A stretch of DNA of 38,228 nt, from positions 1 to 38,228 of the forward strand of contig NZ_CAKKLY010000049.1 in assembly GCF_918698095.1 (NCBI RefSeq), read 5' to 3'. This document shows positions 13,672 to 20,512 of the stretch, in pieces. The notes beneath the pieces are model-generated. The model had not been told where the DNA came from. It was given only the letters and a program-made list of their open reading frames with translations, and did not search any database. Both the position numbers and the translations under genes were made by a program. The stretch is from Arthrobacter sp. Bi83 (lineage in GTDB: Bacteria > Actinomycetota > Actinomycetes > Actinomycetales > Micrococcaceae). Numbering within the stretch: the first letter of the stretch is position 1; the number at the start of each line of letters is the position of its first letter.

Positions 13672-14901
13672 TTAGGAGGCCGGGGCTGCTGGGGTTTCTT
13701 TGCGTTCGAGGGTTTCGGCGCGTTCCTCCAGCGGCGGGGTGTTCTCGGTGATGCCCAGCAGTGCCTCTCCTGAGAGCGGGACGTCGCCGACCTTTTCCTG
13801 GACCCAGTCGTGGAAAGCACCGATGTGGTGTTCGCTGGGGACGAGGACGCCGCCCTTGGAGTACACCTTGGAGGCCATGCCGGGCTGGCAGCGTTCGCAC
13901 GCGTCGAAGTCCTGCATGTTCACCCGGTGGAACAGCTCCACGGAGGCGGTGACGTCCTTGCCGGACTCCACCACCGAGGGCAGGTACAGCCAGTCGCATT
14001 CGACGATCGTGTGATCCGCCGACATCGGGAACATCCGGTGGATGATCACGTGGTCCGGGACCAGGTTCACGAACACGGTCGGCTTGATCGTGATCGCGTA
14101 ATACCGCCGGTCCTGGTCCTCAGCCACGCCCGGAATCAGGTCCAGGCCCTCGGACCCGTCCACCGTGAAGCCCTTGATGTCCTCACCGAACTCCGCCCCG
14201 TGGCCCACGAAGTACTGCGCGGCCAGGCCGTCGGCGAACTCCGGCAGGACCTCGGTCAGCTCCGGGTGGATCGTGGCGCAGTGGTAGCACTCCATGAAGT
14301 TCTCAATGATGAGCTTCCAGTTCGCCTTCACGTCATACCGGATCCGCCGGCCCAGAGACAGATTCGCCACGTCATAGCCATCGATCGCGTGCACACTGCC
14401 CAGGCGTTCCTCGATCGCGCCCATCACTTCCTCTTCGAAGGACGGCGGTTCCTCGGCCAGACAGACCCAGACGTAGCCCAGGTACTCGCGGATGTGGACC
14501 TTGGCCAGGCCGTACTCGTCACGGTCGATGTCCGGCATCTTGGTCAGGTTCGGGGCCGCGATCAGCTTGCCCTCAAAGTCATAGGTCCAGGCGTGGTACG
14601 GGCACTGGAAGTTGCGGGCCGCTTCGCCCTTTTCCTCCATGCACAGCTTCACGCCGCGGTGCCGGCAAACGTTGTAAAACGCCCGGATCTGGCCCTTGCG
14701 GGTCCGCGAGATCAGCACGCTCTCCCGGCCCACCTGCACCGTCTGCCACGCCCCGGGCTTGTCCAGATCCGCCGAACGGATCGCGCAGAACCACATCTGC
14801 TCGAAAATCCGTTCCTGCTCCGCCCGGAAAATAGCCGGATCCGTATACAAAGAACCGCCCAGGGTCGGAATCAGACTCGGCGTGGTTACCTCAACAGACA
14901 A
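13672..14901 (-). CDS. Rieske non-haem iron oxygenase alpha subunit, probable glycine betaine demethylase
   Basis: This 409-residue oxygenase has an N-terminal Rieske [2Fe-2S] domain (C79, H81, C100, H103 in CRH...CPYH) and a catalytic domain with mononuclear iron ligands H207 and H212 (ENFMECYHCATIHPEL), plus a later aspartate (NMQDFDAC) as probable third ligand. The residue bridging the two metal centres is normally Asp; here it is E204, a Glu as described for the carnitine oxygenase CntA, which acts on a quaternary amine. The dimethylglycine oxidase encoded nearby suggests glycine betaine to dimethylglycine plus formaldehyde. Start: TTG 14901 after AGGAG; an upstream ATG at 14985 overlaps the reductase gene and lacks a site. 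Other betaines remain possible. Confidence 0.85.
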   Translation of the reverse strand: MSVEVTTPSLIPTLGGSLYTDPAIFRAEQERIFEQMWFCAIRSADLDKPGAWQTVQVGRESVLISRTRKGQIRAFYNVCRHRGVKLCMEEKGEAARNFQCPYHAWTYDFEGKLIAAPNLTKMPDIDRDEYGLAKVHIREYLGYVWVCLAEEPPSFEEEVMGAIEERLGSVHAIDGYDVANLSLGRRIRYDVKANWKLIIENFMECYHCATIHPELTEVLPEFADGLAAQYFVGHGAEFGEDIKGFTVDGSEGLDLIPGVAEDQDRRYYAITIKPTVFVNLVPDHVIIHRMFPMSADHTIVECDWLYLPSVVESGKDVTASVELFHRVNMQDFDACERCQPGMASKVYSKGGVLVPSEHHIGAFHDWVQEKVGDVPLSGEALLGITENTPPLEERAETLERKETPAAPAS

Positions 14902-14959
14902 TTTTGTTCTCCTATTCCAAAGACACAAAAAACAACTAAAACAAGAAGGAAAATTGGGG

Positions 14960-16201
14960 CTAGAGCCCCACGGCGGCACCGGCAAGGGCGGGTACGTCCG
15001 CCGGCGTCGAGACTTCGGGCACGACGGCGGCTGCCGGCTTGGGGGCCGACGCCGCGAGGCTCCTCCGCCACTTGGTGAACAGCCGTGGCTGGTTCATGCC
15101 CAAAACGGCTACGGGAACGTCCTCCCGGTAGTACACGGCCAGCAGGCTGTGCTCGGCAGCATCCCCCGCGTCGACGTCCAGGCGGTCGTAACCGGCTGAG
15201 TGGCCAGCGAACTGGATCTTCACACCATGCTGGTCCGACCAGAAATACGGCGGCTTCAACGGCTGCGCCGGGGCGTGGCTATCCAGCAGCGCCTGCACCG
15301 CCAGCGCCGCCCGCTCCAGGGCCCCCGTCCAATGCTCCACCCGGCGGTGCTTATCCACCGCGGCATCAAACCACGCAGCGCAATCCCCCACCGCCACAAT
15401 GCCCGGAACGTTAGTCCGCCCCATCGCATCGCACAACACACCACCGTCGACGTCCACCCCCGAACCGGCGAGCCATTCGACGTTGGGTTCGGCACCGATG
15501 CCGACCACCACAACGTCCGCAGCCACGAACGTCCCGTCAGCCAGCCGAAGGCCGGTCACGTTTCCTTCGCCTGCGTAGAAGTCTTCAATAACTGCCGAGG
15601 AGATGATCCGGACACCTTTGGCGGTGTGCAGGCCCGCCACCACCGACCCCATCTCCATGCCCAGCTGGGCTGCAAAGGGCACCGGCTTGGTGTCAACGAG
15701 GGTAACGTCCATGCCACGTGAGGCGGCCGAAGAAGCAACCTCGGCGCCGACGAAGCCGGCCCCGATGACGGCCATTTTGCTTCCCGGCACCAGTTCCGGC
15801 GCCAGGCTCTGCGCATCGGCGAGGGTGCGCAGGGAAAAGACGTTGCTCAAGCCGGCCAGTGCCGGCAGCTGACGGGCCCGTGCGCCGGTGGCGATCACGA
15901 TGCCATCGGCCTGGACAACCTGGCCGTTGGCCAGACCAATAATTTTCGAAGACGCGTCCAGGGACACGGCACGTGAACCCAGCAGCCATTCGGCGTCGAG
16001 GTCGTCACCGTCGGTTTCCAGGGACAGATCCTCGGCCGTGATCGACCCCAGCAGGAAGTCCTTGGAGAGCGGCGGCCTGTCATACGGGCGGTGCTCTTCA
16101 TCGCCGATGATGACGAGCCGTCCGGTGAAGCCTTGGGCGCGGGCTGCCCGCGCGGCGGAAAGACCGGCCAAGGAGGCTCCCACGATTGCAAGTGTCTGCA
16201 T
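14960..16201 (-). CDS. FAD-dependent ferredoxin reductase
   Basis: The product is an NAD(P)H:ferredoxin reductase of the BphA4 type, 413 residues. It shows an N-terminal FAD dinucleotide-binding motif (VGASLAGLSAARA, 8-20), an NAD-binding motif (VIGAGFVGAE, 145-154), the C-terminal FAD motif (VAVGDCA, ~269-275) and a reductase C-terminal domain. It probably passes electrons to the Rieske ferredoxin encoded divergently at 16452 and on to the oxygenase encoded 58 bp downstream. I prefer ATG 16201, with GAGGG 8 nt upstream, over the GTG three codons earlier. This layout, with separate reductase and ferredoxin, differs from the two-component GbcA-GbcB system of Pseudomonas. Confidence 0.9.
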   Translation of the reverse strand: MQTLAIVGASLAGLSAARAARAQGFTGRLVIIGDEEHRPYDRPPLSKDFLLGSITAEDLSLETDGDDLDAEWLLGSRAVSLDASSKIIGLANGQVVQADGIVIATGARARQLPALAGLSNVFSLRTLADAQSLAPELVPGSKMAVIGAGFVGAEVASSAASRGMDVTLVDTKPVPFAAQLGMEMGSVVAGLHTAKGVRIISSAVIEDFYAGEGNVTGLRLADGTFVAADVVVVGIGAEPNVEWLAGSGVDVDGGVLCDAMGRTNVPGIVAVGDCAAWFDAAVDKHRRVEHWTGALERAALAVQALLDSHAPAQPLKPPYFWSDQHGVKIQFAGHSAGYDRLDVDAGDAAEHSLLAVYYREDVPVAVLGMNQPRLFTKWRRSLAASAPKPAAAVVPEVSTPADVPALAGAAVGL

Positions 16202-16246
16202 TTCTCTCACCCTCTTTCAATTGCTTCTTAAGCAACAACAAGCGCT

Positions 16247-16372
16247 ATATGCAACAGAGTGATCTATGCCACGGAACCTGTCAAGGGGCCCGTGACTCAT
16301 TAAAGAAGAGGTACGTAATTGGACCGCCAGCCCTTGACAAAACAGTGTGAGCGAAAGCACTCTGTTGCATAT
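16247..16372. promoter_or_regulatory. Mirror-image promoter elements of the Rieske divergent region
   Basis: ATATGCAACAGAGTG (16247-16261) and CACTCTGTTGCATAT (16358-16372) are perfect 15-bp inverted copies. Each copy, read outward toward its own gene, is preceded by TTGACA: on the plus strand at 16334-16339 (18-nt gap), on the minus strand at 16279-16284 (17-nt gap). The shared block may be the operator or core promoter that gives equal control of the reductase-oxygenase and ferredoxin-purU2-dmg2 operons. A good -10 hexamer at normal spacing is not evident, so an activator may be needed. Confidence 0.6.
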
Positions 16373-16383
16373 TACGACGTGTG

Positions 16384-16401
16384 TTGTTCCATGCGGAACA
16401 A
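16384..16401. promoter_or_regulatory. Perfect palindrome TTGTTCC-ATGC-GGAACAA, candidate IclR operator
   Basis: Two 7-bp half-sites around a self-complementary ATGC make an 18-bp perfect palindrome, 50 bp before the ferredoxin ATG. TTCC-N-GGAA sites are typical of IclR-family operators, and two IclR genes lie in this window. It is just downstream of the plus-strand copy of the 15-bp repeat, so a bound repressor would block the ferredoxin-purU2-dmg2 transcript. Confidence 0.55.
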
Positions 16402-16451
16402 AGCAGATTTCAGCCGTCCATACCGTTTAAACGAGAAAAAGAGGTCTACTC

Positions 16452-16802
16452 ATGCACAAGGCATGTCCGCTCAGTGAGCTGGCCCCGGGTGAAGCCCTGC
16501 GCCTGAACACCGCGCCGCCCATCGCTGTTTTCCACACCGAAGACGGCGAGCTCTTCGCCATTGATGACACCTGCACCCACCAGGATGCTTCCCTGACCGA
16601 TGGCTGGGTGGAAGGCTGCGAGGTCGAGTGCCCGTTGCACGCCTCAAAGTTCAATCTTCGGACCGGCAAGGTTGACGCACCGCCGGCCAAGCTGCCCGTC
16701 CGTACGCACGAAGTCACCGTCGTGGACGGCGACATCATGGTCATCGAATCCGAGGAGGCGCCCAACCTTCCTCCCGGCCTGACAGTGAACGGCCACGTCT
16801 AA
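16452..16802 (+). CDS. Rieske-type [2Fe-2S] ferredoxin (non-haem oxygenase electron carrier)
   Basis: This 116-residue protein is a single Rieske domain with the cluster ligands C41, H43, C60 and H63 (CTHQDASLTDG... VECPLHASKF). It resembles BphA3/NirD-type ferredoxins and probably shuttles electrons from the reductase (14960-16201) to the oxygenase (13672-14901). The ATG follows AGAGG with 7-nt spacing. It is the first gene of the plus-strand operon with purU2 and dmg2, which ties the oxygenase reaction physically to dimethylglycine breakdown. Confidence 0.92.
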   Translation: MHKACPLSELAPGEALRLNTAPPIAVFHTEDGELFAIDDTCTHQDASLTDGWVEGCEVECPLHASKFNLRTGKVDAPPAKLPVRTHEVTVVDGDIMVIESEEAPNLPPGLTVNGHV

Positions 16803-16888
16803 CGCCAGCACGTCCGGTGGCCAAAGCAGCGCGGCTAGGGCCACCTCCGCAACCGCAGCCTCGTCTGCACGAACCTAGGAGACAACCC

Positions 16889-17851
16889 TTGTCCACAGTC
16901 CTTGAAGGCGTCCCCGCCAGCAGCGCCACAACCACGGCCGGACCCGGGGCCAACGCCCACACCGCAGAGTTCGTCCTGACGCTGGCCTGCCCCGAACGGC
17001 CGGGCATCGTCCGCGCCATCACCACATTCTTGGCCGACCGCGGCTTCGACATCGTGGAACACCAGCAGTTCGATGACCACGTCAGCGGCAACCTTTACCT
17101 CCGCACGGCCTTCACCCAAAGCGGCGATGCCGGCGATCAGGATCCCTTTGCCAGGCTCGATCAGCGGGACCCTCAGACGGCCGAAAGCCTCAGATCCGAG
17201 TTCGCAGCCATCGCCCACGAGTTCGGCATGAACTTCAGCATCCACGATGGCCGTCCCCAGCGGCTCCTGGTCATGGTGTCGAAGTTCGGCCACTGCCTGA
17301 ACGACCTGATTTTCCGCTGGCGGGCCGGCAGCCTCGGCGCGGAGATCGCCGTCGTGGTTTCCAACCACGAGGACCTGCGCCCCATGGCCGAAGCCGCCGG
17401 GCTGCCTTTCATCCACGTTCCCGTCACGGCCGCAACCAAGCCGGAGGCCGAGGCGCGGCTGCTGGAGCTCGTCGCCGAGTACGACGCCGACTTGGTGGTC
17501 CTGGCCCGCTACATGCAGGTGCTGTCCAACGACCTGTGCACCAACCTCCGCGGGCGCGCCATCAACATCCACCACTCCTTCTTGCCCGGCTTCAAGGGTG
17601 CCAAGCCGTACCACCAGGCCTACGACCGCGGTGTGAAGCTCGTCGGGGCCACGGCGCACTACGTGACGCCGGACCTGGACGAAGGACCCATCATCGAGCA
17701 GGAGGTCTTCCGGGTAGACCACAGCCTGGATGCGGACGCCCTGGTGACTGTGGGCCGTGACGCCGAATCGCAGGCCCTGTCCCGGGCGGTCAAGTGGCAT
17801 TGCCAGCACCGCGTCCTGCTCAACAACACCCGCACCGTCGTATTCCGCTAA
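16889..17851 (+). CDS. purU: Formyltetrahydrofolate deformylase, copy 2
   Basis: This is the second PurU, 320 residues. It has the ACT domain (LACPERPGIVRAI) and the formyltransferase-type domain with N226, H228 and D264 (INIHHSFLPGFKG, PDLDEGPII). It is closely similar to copy 1 but has about 20 extra residues between the two domains (GDAGDQDPFARLDQRDPQ). The start is TTG 16889, with AGGAG 7 nt upstream; the in-frame ATG at 16817 has no site and gives a proline-rich extension. It is followed 21 bp later by dmg2. In this operon it should recycle THF from methyl groups taken from dimethylglycine. Confidence 0.95.
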   Translation: MSTVLEGVPASSATTTAGPGANAHTAEFVLTLACPERPGIVRAITTFLADRGFDIVEHQQFDDHVSGNLYLRTAFTQSGDAGDQDPFARLDQRDPQTAESLRSEFAAIAHEFGMNFSIHDGRPQRLLVMVSKFGHCLNDLIFRWRAGSLGAEIAVVVSNHEDLRPMAEAAGLPFIHVPVTAATKPEAEARLLELVAEYDADLVVLARYMQVLSNDLCTNLRGRAINIHHSFLPGFKGAKPYHQAYDRGVKLVGATAHYVTPDLDEGPIIEQEVFRVDHSLDADALVTVGRDAESQALSRAVKWHCQHRVLLNNTRTVVFR

Positions 17852-17872
17852 CGCGAACCAGGAGAAACACTT

Positions 17873-20380
17873 ATGAGCGCATCACCACGCGTCGTCATCA
17901 TCGGCGCCGGCATCGTCGGCACGAACCTGGCCGACGAGCTGGCCAGCCGGGGCTGGAACAACATCACTGTCGTCGAGCAGGGACCGCTGGAGCTCGCCGG
18001 CGGCTCCACCTCCCATGCTCCCGGCCTGGTCTTCCAGACCAACCCGTCCAAGACCATGACGGAATTCGCCAGCTATACGGTGGACAAGCTGCTCTCCCTC
18101 AGCGCCGACGGAGTGTCCTGCTTCAACCAGCTGGGCGGGCTCGAACTGGCCACCACGGAGACCCGGCTGAAGGACCTCAAGCGCAAGCTCGGATACGCCA
18201 CATCTTGGGGCATCGAAGGCCGGATCATCGACCCCGACGAGTGCGAGAAGCACTACCCGCTGCTGAACTCCAGCGCCCTCGGGGACGGCCGCGAAGTCCT
18301 CGGCGGCCTCTACGTCCCCACCGACGGACTGGCCTCCGCGGCCCGTGCCGTCCAGCTGCTGATCAGCCGCACCCGCGAAGCCGGCGTCACCTACCTCGGC
18401 TCCACCGCCGTGACCGGCATCGAACAGACCGGCGGCAGGGTCACCGGCGTCGAAACGGCCGACGGCGTGATCCCGGCGGACATCGTGGTGTCCTGCGCCG
18501 GATTCTGGGGCCGCGAGCTCGGCAAGATGGTGGGCATGAAAGTCCCGTTGCTACCGCTGGCCCACCAGTACGTGAAGACCACGGCGTTGCCGGAACTCAA
18601 GGGCCGGAACGAGCTTCCCAACGGCGCCCGCCTGCCCATCCTGCGCTACCAGGACAAGGACCTCTACTACCGCGAGCATGGCGACCGGATCGGCATCGGC
18701 AGCTACGCGCACCGCCCCATGCCGGTGGACATGGCACAGCTTCCCCGCGTCGGCGCCGAAGAGATGTCCGATCACCGCATGCCTTCCCGCATGGACTTCA
18801 CCATGGAGGACTTCCTGCCCTCCTGGGAGGACAGCAAGGACCTGCTCCCGGCCCTGCGCGGGGCGCAGATCGAGGACGGCTTCAACGGCATCTTCTCCTT
18901 CACCCCGGACGGCGGGCCGCTCATGGGCGAGTCCCCCGACCTCGAGGGCTTCTTTGTTGCCGAGGCCGTCTGGGTCACCCACTCCGCCGGCGTGGCCCGG
19001 GCCATGGCCGAACTCCTCATCGAGGGCCAGTCCCGGACGGACCTGCACGGCTGTGAGCTCACGCGCTTCGAGAAGGTCCAGACCAGCGACCAGTACGTCA
19101 GCGAAACCTCCCAGCAGAATTTCGTGGAGATCTACGACGTGCTGCACCCGCTCCAGCCCAAGGAGTCCCCGCGGGACCTGCGGGTCAGCCCGTTCAACGT
19201 CCGGCAGAAGGAGCTGGGGGCGTTCTTCCTGGAGTCCGCCGGCTGGGAGCGCCCGCACTGGTTCGAGGCCAACGCCGGCCTCCTCGACGAACTTCCGGCC
19301 GAGTGGCAGGCGCCGGAGCGGGACGAGTGGTCCGCGATGTTTTCCTCCCCCATCTCGGCGGCCGAAGCGTGGAAGACGCGCACCGCCGTCGGGCTCTATG
19401 ACATGACGCCGCTGAAGCGGCTGGCGGTGACGGGTCCCGGCGCCGAGGCACTGCTGCAGCGGCTCAGCACCGGAAACATCACCAAGAAGCCCGGCGCCGT
19501 CACGTATTGCCTGCTGCTGGAGCACGACGGCGGCATCCGCAGCGACGTGACCGTTGCCCGTCTCGCGGAGGAACAGTTCCAGCTCGGCGTGAACAGCAAC
19601 GTGGACTTCGACTACCTGCGTGTTGAGGCCAGGAAGCAGTCGGCCGCGGACCCGGCCCGGTGGGCGCATGTCACCGACATCACCGGCAGCACGTGCTGCA
19701 TCGGCCTGTGGGGGCCTCTGGCACGTGAAGTGATCGGCAAGGTCAGCACCGACGACCTGTCCAACGACGGCCTGAAGTACTTCCGGACCAAGGAGATTTC
19801 GGTGGGCGGCATCCCGGTCACGGCCATGCGGCTCTCCTACGTCGGCGAGCTGGGCTGGGAGCTGTACACCACGTCGGAGTACGGGCTGAAGCTCTGGGAC
19901 CTGCTGTTCGAGGCCGGCCGGGAGCACGGCATCGTCGCCGCCGGGCGCGGCGCGTTCAACAGCATGCGGCTCGAGAAGGGCTATCGGCTGTGGGGCACGG
20001 ACATGACCTCGCAGCACCACCCCTACGAGGCCGGCCTGGGTTTCTCCGTGGCCAAGGACAAGGTGGGCTTCGTGGGCTGTGAGGCGCTGGCCGCACGCAA
20101 GGAACAGCCCGCAACCCGGGCACTGCGGTGCCTGACCGTGGACGACGGCACCTCCATGGTCCTGGGCAAGGAGCCGGTGTACGTCAACGGCGAGGCCGCC
20201 GGCTACGTCACGAGCGCCGCCTACGGCTACACGGTGCGTAAGCCGATCGCCTACGCCTGGCTGCCTGCCGCCGTAGGGATCGGTGACTCCGTGGAAATCG
20301 AGTACTTCGGCAAGCGCATCGCGGCGACCGTCACGGCCGAGCCGCTGTTTGACCCGGGGATGGAGCGGCTGCGCGGCTGA
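17873..20380 (+). CDS. dmg: Dimethylglycine oxidase, copy 2
   Basis: This paralogue of dmg1 has 835 residues. All key positions are kept with a six-residue offset caused by a small insertion near residue 135 (SSALGDGREV): H48 (STSHAPG, flavin attachment), H231, Y265 and folate-domain D558. It should demethylate dimethylglycine to sarcosine with methyl transfer to THF. AGGAG precedes the ATG by about 9 nt. It closes the operon that starts with the Rieske ferredoxin. Having one copy with the betaine oxygenase and another with folD/fchA/fdh suggests separate induction by betaine and by dimethylglycine, or a dose effect; substrate differences are possible. Confidence 0.95.
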   Translation: MSASPRVVIIGAGIVGTNLADELASRGWNNITVVEQGPLELAGGSTSHAPGLVFQTNPSKTMTEFASYTVDKLLSLSADGVSCFNQLGGLELATTETRLKDLKRKLGYATSWGIEGRIIDPDECEKHYPLLNSSALGDGREVLGGLYVPTDGLASAARAVQLLISRTREAGVTYLGSTAVTGIEQTGGRVTGVETADGVIPADIVVSCAGFWGRELGKMVGMKVPLLPLAHQYVKTTALPELKGRNELPNGARLPILRYQDKDLYYREHGDRIGIGSYAHRPMPVDMAQLPRVGAEEMSDHRMPSRMDFTMEDFLPSWEDSKDLLPALRGAQIEDGFNGIFSFTPDGGPLMGESPDLEGFFVAEAVWVTHSAGVARAMAELLIEGQSRTDLHGCELTRFEKVQTSDQYVSETSQQNFVEIYDVLHPLQPKESPRDLRVSPFNVRQKELGAFFLESAGWERPHWFEANAGLLDELPAEWQAPERDEWSAMFSSPISAAEAWKTRTAVGLYDMTPLKRLAVTGPGAEALLQRLSTGNITKKPGAVTYCLLLEHDGGIRSDVTVARLAEEQFQLGVNSNVDFDYLRVEARKQSAADPARWAHVTDITGSTCCIGLWGPLAREVIGKVSTDDLSNDGLKYFRTKEISVGGIPVTAMRLSYVGELGWELYTTSEYGLKLWDLLFEAGREHGIVAAGRGAFNSMRLEKGYRLWGTDMTSQHHPYEAGLGFSVAKDKVGFVGCEALAARKEQPATRALRCLTVDDGTSMVLGKEPVYVNGEAAGYVTSAAYGYTVRKPIAYAWLPAAVGIGDSVEIEYFGKRIAATVTAEPLFDPGMERLRG

Positions 20381-20390
20381 CGGCCATGCG

Positions 20391-20485
20391 GCCGTCCTGA
20401 CCCTCTTTGGCGCCAGAACGACGGCGACACACCGGTGAGTCCGGGGTGTCGCCGTCGTTCTTGGTTAATAGAGGGTCAGGACGGC
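20391..20485. terminator. Nested double hairpin between convergent dmg2 and fdh2
   Basis: The outer arms 20391-20406 (GCCGTCCTGACCCTCT) and 20470-20485 are perfectly complementary over 16 bp. Inside, arms 20415-20430 (AGAACGACGGCGACAC) and 20446-20461 are again perfectly complementary over 16 bp, and the loop holds CCGG...CCGG (20432-20444). The inner hairpin ends in TTCTTGGTTAAT on the plus strand. It most likely serves as a bidirectional terminator. Confidence 0.75.
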
Positions 20486-20512
20486 AGCCGGTAAGTAGCG
20501 CAAACGAACACT

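Noticed and set aside
18551..20020. 489-codon open frame antisense to dmg2
   Set aside because: It mirrors the codon structure of dmg2, has low-complexity composition and no recognisable domain. Similar antisense frames over the Rieske gene (13810-15078), mscR (23665-24921) and creatinase (26554-27816) are rejected for the same reason.
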